Origin: a virus
Length of the DNA: 64,000 bases
Reading direction: 5' to 3' (one strand)
Virus record (IMG/VR): IMGVR_UViG_3300037297_000066
Coordinates: 310,001 to 374,000 of that record
Both the position numbers and the translations under genes were made by a program. Positions within the stretch are counted from its first letter, which is position 1. The number at the start of each line of letters is the position of its first letter. The notes beneath the pieces were generated by a model that was given only the letters and a program-made list of their open reading frames with translations, was not told the DNA's origin and made no database searches. Shown here one piece after another: positions 35,056 to 43,828 of this stretch.

Positions 35056-38000
35056 GTGCAGCCGATCTGGGCCACCAAAAACGATTTGGAGTCGGAGAAC
35101 GAGGAAACTGAACGTCTCGTTCGAGAAGCTCCTAAGAAAAAACCCCCTCGTCGAGACCGGCGACGGGAACGGGTGAACCCTGATCGAGACCTTGATACGC
35201 AAGGGGATCCGGACCTGAAGAATGATCCGGATCTGAGCCTAAACTACAAGGACGTGGGGGGCTCCGTATCGGAGCGGGTGGCCTTTAGGTTTGTTGCCAA
35301 AAAAGACCGTATCAAGGTCCGGCGTAAAGACACGGGTACCGTTGTCTACGTCACCAAGGAGAAGCTCAGGGAAGAAGGCGGTAAATACGAACTGGTCAAA
35401 CCAAAGGAGGATCCTCCTTGGGGGGGCAAGGGAGCCCAGCCGGGGGAGACCGATACAGAGCCTCCTTGGAAGGAAAAAGGGCCTCCTGAGAAGCCTGGTA
35501 AGGAGCCCCAGAAGCCTTCTGAGAAGCCTCCCGTTGAGGAGGGGGCCCAACCCGAGAAAGAGGAGAAGCCTGCTGAAGGGGGCCCTGAGGAGCCTGGAAA
35601 AGGGGGAGAGAAGCCTGCCGAGGGAGAGCATACTGAAGAGAAGCCGTCGGCCGCTGAGGCTGAAATCGACAAGCTGATCGAGCAGGACCCTTCATTCCAA
35701 AAAGCCCTCTTGTCGGTGCAGGAAAAGGCTAATGCCTACGCTCAGAAATCAGAGGGCATTCTCAAGGAGTTGGAGGGCCTGGAGAAGGATAGCAGCCCCG
35801 AAGCTGCTGAGCGAAAGAAGGCTCTAGTTGATGAGCTCAATTCTGGTCAGGATGAGCTGAATTCCTACATGGAGGCTGTCCAGTCTAGAGTGGACAGAGC
35901 TCAGGCCAAACAAGATTTGGCGCAACAAAAGGCCGATAAGGAGCAGGCAGAGGCCGAGGCTGAGGCAGCCAAATCAGAGGCTGAAAAGGCTGGGATCAAA
36001 GATCCTCAACGGCCTGAGCCTACTGAAGCGGAACGAATGGAAGCGATGGAGATGGTGGTGGACACCTTCCCTCCAGACATCGCTGCCGACATCATTGCCA
36101 AAGGGTACCATCCCTCAGATCTTCAGAGCATGGCGGCTTCCTATGAGGCTGCCAAGGTTTCTCCCATTCCCAAGGGAGATTTGAAGGACTTCGCTGCCAA
36201 GGTTGGGAAGATCTACCAAATTGACCCCAGCAAGGTGAAGCCTCCCAAGACCTGGGAGAAGGAAGGGCGTGAGGTCCCCTTTGAGGAGTTGAGTCCCAAA
36301 GAGCAGTCGGAGGCTATGCGTCAGCACCAGATGCAGACGGTGGCCATGAGTCTGGCAGCCAAAGACCAGCTTACGGAGGCCCTGACTCAAAGAACTCGCT
36401 CGGGGAAAGCTCAGATTCCTGAGGAACTGGCCGGTACCCTAGCTGACTTCATGCTGTCTCCAGAGGGAAAGGGTCGGGAGGATCAGGCTAAGAATCTCGC
36501 CTCCCAAACCTTCAAGATTACTAGGGAAAAGGGCGAAGCAGAGAACATCAAGGATGGCGTAGTCAAGAAGCTTTTGGGGTCCTTGCCGAAGGAAGCTCAG
36601 CAAATCGCTTCAGGCTTCTTGCAGGCCAATGACTATCTGGTAGCTCGGGAGAAATTTCTCGACTCTGGGGAGATTTCTGAGCATCAGAGCCCGGGGGATA
36701 TTGTTAGTGGTTTCCGAGACTTGGACAGTTACTTCCAGAAGAGATCCAAGTTGTATCCTGGGGGGAATGACCAGCATGCGGGGAAGCTGCTGCAGAGCCA
36801 GATTCGAACTCGTCTGAAGGAACTGGACCAGCGCAAGTACGGAGAAGTCCGAAAGCGTTTGGATGCCATTGCTGCAGATGAGTACGACATCGCTGAAGGT
36901 AAGTGGAGAAAGGCGCGTAAAGCCTGGGAAGTAAAGAAGAAAAAGCACCAGCAGAAGGTCAGAGAGTACGACAACGCTCATCTGATCACAGACTGGAAGA
37001 ACCTTCCTGAAGGGCATCCTGGAGAGTTTACAGAGGCTCCCCCTGAGCCCCCGAAGAAGCCTCTTCGGTATGATTTGGTTCGAGGGAAGCGTCCTCGGGT
37101 TTGGGAGGAGCAGTTCCGGCGCATGGGCCAGAAGGTAGCTTCTCGATATCTCAAATCCTTTTATCCCTGCTCTGTACCGATGGACTCGAATTCTAGGACA
37201 GGTGCCTACCATGGGGTAGAGCCTGCGGACAACTCCCCCCCAGAAGGGTATGCCGGCTGGCAGCAAGCTCATCAGAGAGATCTAGGAGAGTCTGATTTCG
37301 ACATCATCTTGCAGAGTGCTCGGGAGTGGATGAAAAGTCCTGTTCTTTCCAAGGACATCGACGGTTACCTGCCTGACATGCAGCTTCGGGCGGCCTTGGA
37401 TTTGGCTATTCAGAGCAGCCCCTACAATCGAGCCATCAATCCTCAGACCTACAACATCTTGTTGGCTCGGTTGGCCAACATCCCTCCTGAGGAGTTCCTG
37501 GGGCAAACACTTCGTTCGGCCACAGTGTTGGTGAGGACTGCTGGAAGCAGCTACGTCGTCGAGAAGATGAGCCTAGTTGTTTATGGAAAGGGTCCTTTCA
37601 ATATCGATGTGATTCGAGCCATTGAAGGGCAGTACTTTCAGTACCGGGACGAGGAAGGGAATGTCCGGGATGATGGGTACGCTCATGTCGATGATGTGAA
37701 ATACGGACGAGCTCTTCCCCGGATGCAGGAACTGCAAGGCTTCGTGCCTGAAGGCTCTCTCAACATCTCTTATCCCAAAGGAGCCTCTGCTGAAGCCTTC
37801 AAGGCTGTGCAGGCGGCTTGTCGCAAACATAAGCTCCAGGTCGAAAAGGCCAAACCCGGATACAAGCCGAGCTTTCGGAAAATGCCGGGATCAAAAACCC
37901 GAAGGGCGCAATCCAGCAAAGGTGAGGACAGCATGAACAAGCAAGCGGCCAATGGCATTCTGGGTCGTCTCGATCGGCTCGCCGACAACATCCAGAACAA

Positions 38001-38295
38001 TCACGAGAAGATGGGCATGAACTTCGACACTGCCAAGGGTCTCGTGAATGAGTTGGATCGAGTAGCGGACGAGATCGAGAAGGAAGCCTTCGGTGAGGAG
38101 TCGTTGCATCGTCGGCAGGCCGAGGTGCTCCAGCGGGATCAAGACGAGCCCTACATGGACACGTTCAACTCTCCAATGGCGCCCGTTCAGACCGATTCCG
38201 ACGAACCCTACATGGATGCCTTCGTGGACGACCAGAGCGTGGCCGTGGACGATGGCAAGTCCCAGGACGGCAAGGAACTGACTCCCAACAACTGA
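35056..38295 (+). CDS. Large proline/charge-rich head-region protein
   Basis: A 1079-residue protein. The N-terminus is basic (KKKPPRRDRRRERV) and followed by a Pro/Glu/Lys/Gly-rich region (~110-205) and a coiled coil rich in Ala, Glu and Lys (~215-330). A helical middle leads to a folded alpha/beta part (~725-950). The last 120 codons appear to be a nested gene (separate entry). An in-frame TAA at 35050 makes GTG 35056 the first possible start, and no ribosome site is visible there. No family is recognised. Its place between portal and protease suggests an internal head or scaffold-type protein. Confidence 0.65.
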   Translation: MQPIWATKNDLESENEETERLVREAPKKKPPRRDRRRERVNPDRDLDTQGDPDLKNDPDLSLNYKDVGGSVSERVAFRFVAKKDRIKVRRKDTGTVVYVTKEKLREEGGKYELVKPKEDPPWGGKGAQPGETDTEPPWKEKGPPEKPGKEPQKPSEKPPVEEGAQPEKEEKPAEGGPEEPGKGGEKPAEGEHTEEKPSAAEAEIDKLIEQDPSFQKALLSVQEKANAYAQKSEGILKELEGLEKDSSPEAAERKKALVDELNSGQDELNSYMEAVQSRVDRAQAKQDLAQQKADKEQAEAEAEAAKSEAEKAGIKDPQRPEPTEAERMEAMEMVVDTFPPDIAADIIAKGYHPSDLQSMAASYEAAKVSPIPKGDLKDFAAKVGKIYQIDPSKVKPPKTWEKEGREVPFEELSPKEQSEAMRQHQMQTVAMSLAAKDQLTEALTQRTRSGKAQIPEELAGTLADFMLSPEGKGREDQAKNLASQTFKITREKGEAENIKDGVVKKLLGSLPKEAQQIASGFLQANDYLVAREKFLDSGEISEHQSPGDIVSGFRDLDSYFQKRSKLYPGGNDQHAGKLLQSQIRTRLKELDQRKYGEVRKRLDAIAADEYDIAEGKWRKARKAWEVKKKKHQQKVREYDNAHLITDWKNLPEGHPGEFTEAPPEPPKKPLRYDLVRGKRPRVWEEQFRRMGQKVASRYLKSFYPCSVPMDSNSRTGAYHGVEPADNSPPEGYAGWQQAHQRDLGESDFDIILQSAREWMKSPVLSKDIDGYLPDMQLRAALDLAIQSSPYNRAINPQTYNILLARLANIPPEEFLGQTLRSATVLVRTAGSSYVVEKMSLVVYGKGPFNIDVIRAIEGQYFQYRDEEGNVRDDGYAHVDDVKYGRALPRMQELQGFVPEGSLNISYPKGASAEAFKAVQAACRKHKLQVEKAKPGYKPSFRKMPGSKTRRAQSSKGEDSMNKQAANGILGRLDRLADNIQNNHEKMGMNFDTAKGLVNELDRVADEIEKEAFGEESLHRRQAEVLQRDQDEPYMDTFNSPMAPVQTDSDEPYMDAFVDDQSVAVDDGKSQDGKELTPNN
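37933..38295 (+). CDS. Putative nested in-frame gene: 120-residue head protein
   Basis: Inside the 1079-codon frame, ATG 37933 follows a strong ribosome site (AAAGGTGAGG, 37918-37927) at 5 nt. From this point codon choice shifts to C-ending codons like the capsid and decoration genes. The product would be an independent helical protein (ANGILGRLDRLADNIQNN, LVNELDRVADEIEKEAFGEE) with an acidic tail carrying two DEPYMD-F/A motifs. Nested in-frame scaffolds are known in phages (lambda Nu3 inside C). Evidence is from sequence only; the separate product is inferred. Confidence 0.55.
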   Translation: MNKQAANGILGRLDRLADNIQNNHEKMGMNFDTAKGLVNELDRVADEIEKEAFGEESLHRRQAEVLQRDQDEPYMDTFNSPMAPVQTDSDEPYMDAFVDDQSVAVDDGKSQDGKELTPNN

Positions 38296-38308
38296 GCCTT
38301 GAAGTTCC

Positions 38309-39016
38309 ATGATTGACTACTGGAAACTCGTGAAGGACTTCTCGGTCGGGGACATCGTCCAGAAGTACATGCCGGGTCGTGGAGGAGCGTTGGCTCCCTT
38401 TGCAGGAAGGGTGACGGCGATTCTCAAAGGCATCGGTTTCCTAGATGTCCAGTGGCCATTCGGGAATGAGAGGGTCTCACCAGAAGAGGTGGTCAGGGTA
38501 AATCCTGCCTTTTCTGCGTACCTGCCTCCAACGTTGGATGCTTCCTACTATCCAGGGTGGGACACACGCCAAGCAGCGAAGAAGGGGATCTGGAGGGACA
38601 AGGAAGTCCCTCCAGGTTTCCACAAAGCTTTGGCCTCCCTCTGGAACAAGAAGTTTGGAGAGGTGGCTGCTTACGATGAGCTCTGGCATCGTTTTGCAGC
38701 TGGTTCCAACGACGAGGTCCTTCGGGAGGAAGTGGCAAAGTTCTATCGCTTTGCTTACAACTCGGCAGGGTTGCTGTTGGAGCAACATGCTCGGACAGCT
38801 ACCTACTGGTCTTCTCAAGGACGGCAGCACCGGGCCACGAGATCTGAAATGGATGCTCGTAAGCCCAATTGTCCGAAGTGTGGAACGCCTTTCCGTAAGA
38901 CCATCTACAAGATGGATGAGGGACGAAGAGCACGGCTGTTTGCTTGCCCTAGTTGTCTGTTCCTGATCAAGCAGGACAACATCCTGGGGCCGGGTGGAGA
39001 AGCCGTAGCGTGGTGA
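38309..39016 (+). CDS. Hypothetical protein with C-terminal zinc ribbon
   Basis: A 235-residue protein. An SH3-like beta start (VGDIVQKYMPGRG, FAGRVTAILKGIGFLDVQW) is followed by a helical middle and a C-terminal zinc ribbon with CPKCG and CPSC about 27 residues apart. ATG 38309 has only a weak ribosome site. No known function. It sits among head genes, 4 nt before the protease-like gene, so it may be a virion or assembly protein. Confidence 0.6.
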   Translation: MIDYWKLVKDFSVGDIVQKYMPGRGGALAPFAGRVTAILKGIGFLDVQWPFGNERVSPEEVVRVNPAFSAYLPPTLDASYYPGWDTRQAAKKGIWRDKEVPPGFHKALASLWNKKFGEVAAYDELWHRFAAGSNDEVLREEVAKFYRFAYNSAGLLLEQHARTATYWSSQGRQHRATRSEMDARKPNCPKCGTPFRKTIYKMDEGRRARLFACPSCLFLIKQDNILGPGGEAVAW

Positions 39017-39020
39017 ACAG

Positions 39021-40514
39021 ATGGCCTTTCTGAAGTACGCTAATGCCGCCGTAGTCAAGCCAGTCATTAACCTGGCTGGGTGGGATGACGTGCGTCATCA
39101 ATCGGTGACTTCAGGAAACGTCTTCAATGAGCGACAGGCGGCCAAGGCTTTCAATCAGTTCAGTCCCAACAAGTACATGCTTTCGCATTGTACGATAATC
39201 GCTTCGGTAGACACTGAAGAGGGCCCGGGGCCCCTTGGTCGGCAGTTGGTAGATGGTTTCCAGGTTGACCGTCAGTACGGGGATTACTACATCACCCCCG
39301 GCACTACCCAGTACGTCAACAACAACAACGACAGCTGGGAACGTAAACTACTACTTTCGGCTTTCCACACCTTCATTGGTGGAGAGAACTACGTTGAGCA
39401 TCTTCAAATTCCTGAGCTCAGCAAAGGGAAGATTGTAGATGCGGTGGCTCGGGACATTGGGGATTCCATCTACGTGGACATCCTGGTTGCGACGGACAAG
39501 AAGCACAAGCCTCTAGTCGCTGCCATTGAGAGCCAACAGCTTCAAACCCTTTCGATGGGGTGTTCGGTACGTTTCACGATCTGTAGTCGATGTGGAAACA
39601 TTGCCATCGATGAGACTCAACTCTGCCCTCATATTCGATATGGAAAGGGTAACACTTTCCAGGATGCTTTGGGGCAGACTCGCAAGACGGCTGAACTATG
39701 TGGGCACTTCAACGCTGAGCCTGGGAGTGTCAAATTCGTCGAAGCCTCTTGGGTAGGAAACCCGGCTTTCAAGGGAGCCGTACTTCGCAATATCCTCACT
39801 CCTCAGGAAGCGGAAGCCTATTCGAATCGAATTCAAGTGGCTTTCTCTCAACCTGCTCGAACTGCCGATGCCTCTCTGATGCAGAGAGCGGCATTCAACC
39901 TCAAGGGGTTCAACTTCGAAGATGAGGAGTCTTTCGAGGGTGAGGGGGAGAGTACCAATAAGGAAGAGAAGGATCCTCTCGAAACTCTAGTAGATGAGGT
40001 GGCCGACAAGATTCGAGATCTGGCCAAACAAAAGGTCAAGCAAGAACTCAGTGGTGGTGGATTGGCAGATTTGCCCGCTGACAGGGATGAAGATCTCAAT
40101 AACACCCTAATCAAAGAGGCGGCCCTGAAGAATCTGATGCTTCGGCAGCCTGCCTGGTTGAAAGTAGCCAGGATGGTCCTGAAGCGGGTACAAGATCCCG
40201 TTTTGGCTAGGAAAATCCTCCGGGGTCTCGTTCTCTACAAGAAAGCTGGGTGGGAGGCTGTACGACAGTCTAGGGAGTTCTCTGGGAGAGAGATTCTAGC
40301 TATCTCCCAATTCGCTGATCAACTCAGTCATAGAGTTTCCATGGCTGGGGAAAATCGCATTTACCGCACGGTTTTAGCTGTTGGCGGTATGACCCCCTAT
40401 CCAGATGTAAACAGCTATTTGGCCGTTTGTCGGCGCATCATAAACCGTGACCTGACGGGAGCTGAGAAGGAAGCTCTCGTCTTAAAAGGGAAACTTTACG
40501 ACTTAGGGTCGTGA
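39021..40514 (+). CDS. Prohead-protease-like protein
   Basis: A 497-residue protein. Residues 1-250 fit a herpes-type (S14-like) capsid maturation protease: VEHLQIPELSKGKIVDAV gives the His (H127), a strand pair follows, and QTLSMGCSV gives the Ser (S178) in the common SMG context. An embedded zinc-like knuckle, C188-C191-C202-H204, follows the Ser. The C-terminal half is helical, with an acidic segment and a PDVNSYLAVCRRIINR tail, perhaps a scaffold part released on maturation. Position between portal and scaffold/capsid genes supports the call. A separate confirmation of the catalytic residues is missing. Confidence 0.65.
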   Translation: MAFLKYANAAVVKPVINLAGWDDVRHQSVTSGNVFNERQAAKAFNQFSPNKYMLSHCTIIASVDTEEGPGPLGRQLVDGFQVDRQYGDYYITPGTTQYVNNNNDSWERKLLLSAFHTFIGGENYVEHLQIPELSKGKIVDAVARDIGDSIYVDILVATDKKHKPLVAAIESQQLQTLSMGCSVRFTICSRCGNIAIDETQLCPHIRYGKGNTFQDALGQTRKTAELCGHFNAEPGSVKFVEASWVGNPAFKGAVLRNILTPQEAEAYSNRIQVAFSQPARTADASLMQRAAFNLKGFNFEDEESFEGEGESTNKEEKDPLETLVDEVADKIRDLAKQKVKQELSGGGLADLPADRDEDLNNTLIKEAALKNLMLRQPAWLKVARMVLKRVQDPVLARKILRGLVLYKKAGWEAVRQSREFSGREILAISQFADQLSHRVSMAGENRIYRTVLAVGGMTPYPDVNSYLAVCRRIINRDLTGAEKEALVLKGKLYDLGS

Positions 40515-40557
40515 ATCTCTTTATAGCCCTCCTGGGGCAAGAAGGAGTCATCCTGCC

Positions 40558-41979
40558 ATGCGTGAGAGAACCACTTGGAGCCTAGAAGCTATTGCCGCCA
40601 GGACTGCAGCGGAGCAGGAGCGTACCGCTGACGATCCTCGGGCAATGAATCAAGACCACCATTCTCAGCAACCGTCGGCAGACCAGTACGAGATCGGTGG
40701 GCCCAGCGACTTCGCAGAGGATGTGACTCCTCCCAACTGGAAGGACGAGCAGGCTGGTGGCGAGACGAAGAGGGATGAGATCGGACTTCCCCAGTTCGAC
40801 TCGGACACCTTCAAGCAAGGCGCCTTGGACGAGGAGCATCTGCTCAAGAAGTCCGAGGTCTGTTCGAAGGTGGCCTCTTTGATCCTTGGCGAGGCCACAG
40901 AGGCTGCTGTCGAAGATCAGGCTGTCGAGTTGATGGACCTCTCCGATGCCACTCTTCTGTCGATGTACGCTCGTGTACTCGAAGCCAAGGGTCAGGTTCC
41001 TCCCCAGTTCTTGAAGAACAAGGGCGACGACAAGGGCGACGACAAGGGCGACGACAAGGGTCAAGAGCAAGACAAGGAAGCTGCCCAGCAGAAGCAGCAG
41101 CAGGACCAAGCCGAAGACCAGGAAGGTCAAGAAGGCAAGGAAGCTGCCCAGCAGAAGCAGCAGCAGGACCAAGCCGAAGACCAGGAAGGTCAAGAAGGCA
41201 AGGAAGCCGCTCAGCAGAAGCAGCAGCAGGACCAAGCCGAAGACCAGGAAGGTCAAGAAGGCAAGGAAGCTGCTCAGCAGAAGCAGCAGCAGCAGGGTGA
41301 AGGCGAGGAAGGCGACCAGGAGCAAGGCAAGGAAGCCGAGGCTCTCAAGCAGGCTTCCGAGGCTCTGACCCTTTTGGCTCAGCAGCAACCGTTCCAGGCT
41401 CAGGCTCAGCAGTTGCTATCGCTGGTTCAGCAACAGTTGGCCCAACAGCAGCAGCAGTCTTGCTCGACTCCGATGTCGCAGCAACAGCAGCAGGCTCAGC
41501 AGCAGATGCAGCAGGCTCAGCAGATGATGGAGCAGGCTCAGCAGATGATGCAGCAAGCCCAGCAGCCGCAGCCGCAACAGTCGATGGAGGACGAGCTCCT
41601 CCAGCAGTTGCAGCAGGAGCCTGGTCAGGATGACCTGATGGAAGAGACCATCGAGATGGAAAGCCCTTCGATGGATGTCGGTGAGATCGCTCTGGACCAG
41701 CAGGATGCAGAGACTCTCGGACAGCTCTTCGCTTCCAATCCGGAAGTTCAGCAGGCCAGGCAGGCTCAGGCTCTGGAGACCGGGGTGCCTCAGGCTCCCT
41801 CAGCTCCAATGACTCGCACTGCTTCGGTCAATCCGTCCCTGCGAACTGTTGGCACTCAGCCGACAGGTGGGGTCTCCCAATTGGGAGGTGCTGCTGCTGC
41901 TGACTCCGGCTCCCAGGATACGGACAAGCTTTCAGCTCTCTGGAATTCGGCTCCTGACGTCAAGGATGTTTTCCGCTGA
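40558..41979 (+). CDS. Gln-rich repeat protein, probable scaffold/core protein
   Basis: A 473-residue, highly charged, low-complexity protein. Residues 156-167 are three GDDK units, followed by three full and one partial 21-residue copies of EAAQQKQQQDQAEDQEGQEGK, then poly-Gln helices and an acidic segment with methionines. It is directly upstream of decoration and capsid genes, where scaffolding genes lie, and has capsid-like codon bias. Helical, hydrophilic and unstable-looking sequence fits a removable core. ATG 40558 has AAGGAG at 40541-40546. No family match is claimed. Confidence 0.65.
   Translation: MRERTTWSLEAIAARTAAEQERTADDPRAMNQDHHSQQPSADQYEIGGPSDFAEDVTPPNWKDEQAGGETKRDEIGLPQFDSDTFKQGALDEEHLLKKSEVCSKVASLILGEATEAAVEDQAVELMDLSDATLLSMYARVLEAKGQVPPQFLKNKGDDKGDDKGDDKGQEQDKEAAQQKQQQDQAEDQEGQEGKEAAQQKQQQDQAEDQEGQEGKEAAQQKQQQDQAEDQEGQEGKEAAQQKQQQQGEGEEGDQEQGKEAEALKQASEALTLLAQQQPFQAQAQQLLSLVQQQLAQQQQQSCSTPMSQQQQQAQQQMQQAQQMMEQAQQMMQQAQQPQPQQSMEDELLQQLQQEPGQDDLMEETIEMESPSMDVGEIALDQQDAETLGQLFASNPEVQQARQAQALETGVPQAPSAPMTRTASVNPSLRTVGTQPTGGVSQLGGAAAADSGSQDTDKLSALWNSAPDVKDVFR
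41023..41058 (+). repeat. 12-bp tandem repeat (GDDK codons)
   Basis: Three perfect copies of GGCGACGACAAG lie in frame within the Gln-rich gene, immediately before the 63-bp repeat array. Confidence 0.9.
41077..41304 (+). repeat. 63-bp tandem repeat array (21-residue units)
   Basis: Full units occupy 41077-41139, 41140-41202 and 41203-41265. A fourth begins at 41266 and decays after about 30 bases. Copies are nearly identical in DNA, differing only at a few synonymous sites, so the expansion is recent. The array is coding, not CRISPR. Confidence 0.9.
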
Positions 41980-41985
41980 TCGTCG

Positions 41986-41998
41986 GGGCCCGAGGCCC
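41986..41998 (+). terminator. Short GC hairpin after the Gln-rich gene
   Basis: GGGCC (41986-41990) and GGCCC (41994-41998) flank a CGA loop, beginning 7 nt after the stop. No T-run follows, so it may be a pause or processing site rather than a true terminator. Confidence 0.3.
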
Positions 41999-42061
41999 AT
42001 TCAGATGAAGATGTAGATAGGCCCATCCACCCCAGTCAATGAGAAGATCTAGGAGCAATTA

Positions 42062-42685
42062 ATGCCTCTCAGCATCGGACAAGGCTCGGGTGACTTCCGG
42101 GAGACCTCCGGTAGGGTACAAATCCTCCATGCAGGAGTCCGCAACTCTGTGGGCATTCTGACGGCGGATGCGTTCACGCAGGCGAATCCCCCCATCGTCA
42201 CCACGGCAGCCAACGTCAGCACGACATTGTCGGGCATCTCGAAGTTGGGTGTCTTGGGTGCTTCCATCGCCTTCACCAGGCCCGATATCGGCAATGCCCG
42301 AATCGGTGGCCCGGTGCAGGTGGGTGCTGCCTATGTGGCAGCTCAGAAGCCCCTCGGCATCTTCATCAACGATTCGCTCGGCAATGCCTACGAAAACACA
42401 CCGGGTCCCGCCTCCGAGCGTGGTCCGTACCTCTCAGGTCAAGGTACCTGTGCCGTATCTCTCTGGGAGACCCAGATCCAGATCGGTGCCAACACGGCCC
42501 TGACCTACGCTGCTGGTGACAAGCTGTACGCCAGTGTGAACGGCCTGCTCACGAACAGGATTGAGGACGCTTATGAGTACAACGTGTCCGGTCAGAACGA
42601 CCCGGATTTCGTGACAATCATGGGTGTCGTCAAGATCGCTCCTGATGCAAGCAACACTCTGATGGTCCTCGACCTGCGAGTCTAA
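42062..42685 (+). CDS. Probable head decoration protein
   Basis: A 207-residue, beta-rich protein with few charged residues, just upstream of the capsid gene. It contains IGGPVQVGAAYVAAQKPLGI, a YEYNVSG segment and a C-terminal DFVTIMGVVKIAPD strand pair. Strong C-ending codon bias and an AGGAG site (42052-42056) point to high expression. Head-stabilising or decoration proteins occupy this slot in many phages. No specific family motif is claimed. Confidence 0.6.
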   Translation: MPLSIGQGSGDFRETSGRVQILHAGVRNSVGILTADAFTQANPPIVTTAANVSTTLSGISKLGVLGASIAFTRPDIGNARIGGPVQVGAAYVAAQKPLGIFINDSLGNAYENTPGPASERGPYLSGQGTCAVSLWETQIQIGANTALTYAAGDKLYASVNGLLTNRIEDAYEYNVSGQNDPDFVTIMGVVKIAPDASNTLMVLDLRV

Positions 42686-42701
42686 GCGGAGGAAAGGTGA
42701 C

Positions 42702-43580
42702 ATGAATCAGGTTTCCAACGCTGTCAAGCAGCAGATCATCAGCGAGTACATCAAGACCGCAGCTGGCCGTGCCAAGCTGGCAGCCTCGATGACCCAACCT
42801 CTGCGTCTCCGCAGAGACTACACCGCCGTCGGCCGCAAGACCTTCTTGGTCGAAGAGCTGCCTGATGGCGCACTCCCCATCTACGACAAGGACCCCGAGG
42901 TCACAGCGTACGTCGTGGGCGAGGAAGGCGAGAACATCGTCGCCATCCAGAAGCCACGTCGTGTGATCTTCCCGTTGTTCGAGATCGCCTCGAATCCCGA
43001 GATCCCCTTGACCCAGATCAAGGAGCGTCGTTTCGATCTGATCGAACGATCCCAAGACCTGGCCAAGGCTCAGATTCAGGCGGCCGAGGACGAGCGGGTC
43101 TTCGCCGTTCTGGACTCCATCGCCGTATCGGGCTTCGACACGCTTCCGGGTGGAACAAACCCGGATGTGAACGTCGTTGCTCCGATCAGCCCGTCGGTGC
43201 TGGCTGACGCCTTCGCTGAAGTGGAGAGGCACGACCTTCGGGTCGCTCGCATCTACATGAATGCGGTGGACTACGCCGACATCCGCAAGTTCGGTCGGGA
43301 CATCCTGGACATCGAGAGCCAGGCCACCCTGCTGAAGACGGGTCTGCAGGCAACCCTCTGGGGCGCTCAGATCATCACGAGCCGCCTGGTTCCGGCCGGG
43401 TACGTGTATGTCTGTGCAGAACCGGAGAACTTCGGCCGGTTCCCCGTTCGGACCGAACTTACCGTTCTGTCGGCAGACGATCCGAAGGCTCGAACCATCG
43501 GGTTCAGCTGCTTCCAGAACGTCGGAATCGGTGCCTTCAACCCCCGTGGGTTGGTCCGCATCGTGGTCACTCGACTGTAG
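42702..43580 (+). CDS. Major capsid protein (HK97 fold)
   Basis: A 292-residue protein. The order fits HK97-type capsids: an N-terminal helix, the E-loop region (DYTAVGRKTFLVEELPDGAL), a spine helix (DLIERSQDLAKAQIQAAEDE), P-domain strands, and an A-domain with GAQIITSRLVPAGYVYV followed by a terminal IGFSCFQNVGIGAFNPRG. Codons are strongly biased to C-ending forms, as expected for the most abundant virion protein. It follows the decoration gene by 16 nt (GGAAAGG ribosome site). The N-terminus shows no obvious cleaved delta domain, in line with a separate scaffold gene. Confidence 0.88.
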   Translation: MNQVSNAVKQQIISEYIKTAAGRAKLAASMTQPLRLRRDYTAVGRKTFLVEELPDGALPIYDKDPEVTAYVVGEEGENIVAIQKPRRVIFPLFEIASNPEIPLTQIKERRFDLIERSQDLAKAQIQAAEDERVFAVLDSIAVSGFDTLPGGTNPDVNVVAPISPSVLADAFAEVERHDLRVARIYMNAVDYADIRKFGRDILDIESQATLLKTGLQATLWGAQIITSRLVPAGYVYVCAEPENFGRFPVRTELTVLSADDPKARTIGFSCFQNVGIGAFNPRGLVRIVVTRL

Positions 43581-43607
43581 TAGTTTAGGCTACTTAGCGA
43601 GTATTGT

Positions 43608-43643
43608 TGAGCCCCTGGTCGGCAACAGCTGGCCGGGGGCTCA
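43608..43643 (+). terminator. Strong hairpin after the major capsid gene
   Basis: TGAGCCCC (43608-43615) pairs perfectly with GGGGCTCA (43636-43643); an inner CGGC/GCCG arm lengthens the stem. No T-run follows. The rest of 43581-43828 shows no convincing gene; a 25-codon frame at 43711-43788 lacks a ribosome site. Confidence 0.55.
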
Positions 43644-43828
43644 GCATATTTGTCTGACTGGTTGGCCTGTTTAAGGGTCTAAGGTAACGGGAACCGTCCG
43701 AAGTTTATTTGTGATAACCATCCCTACCGAGATCGCTCGTGAGTTGATGATCTTGGCCGACCGGGTGGCCGCTAAACCTAGCGTCTAGGGAGTTACTTTC
43801 GTCCGTCTGCTGGTGTATCTCTAGAGGG

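Noticed and set aside
35039-35110. Short ATG frame between portal and the 1079-residue gene
   Set aside because: Only 23 codons, no ribosome site; it may allow re-initiation but cannot be supported.
41077-41304. Tandem repeats considered as a CRISPR array
   Set aside because: Units are contiguous without spacers, in frame, and encode a regular 21-residue peptide.
40582-41388. Long leucine-rich open frame on the minus strand (268 codons)
   Set aside because: It is the complement of the Gln-rich repeat; CAG/CAA codons read as Leu codons on the other strand.
43711-43788. 25-codon frame (GTG to TAG) in the gap after the capsid gene
   Set aside because: No ribosome site and too short to judge; could be a leader peptide but there is no support.
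43581-43828. tRNA in the largest gap
   Set aside because: The main hairpin lacks cloverleaf arms and a T-loop consensus.
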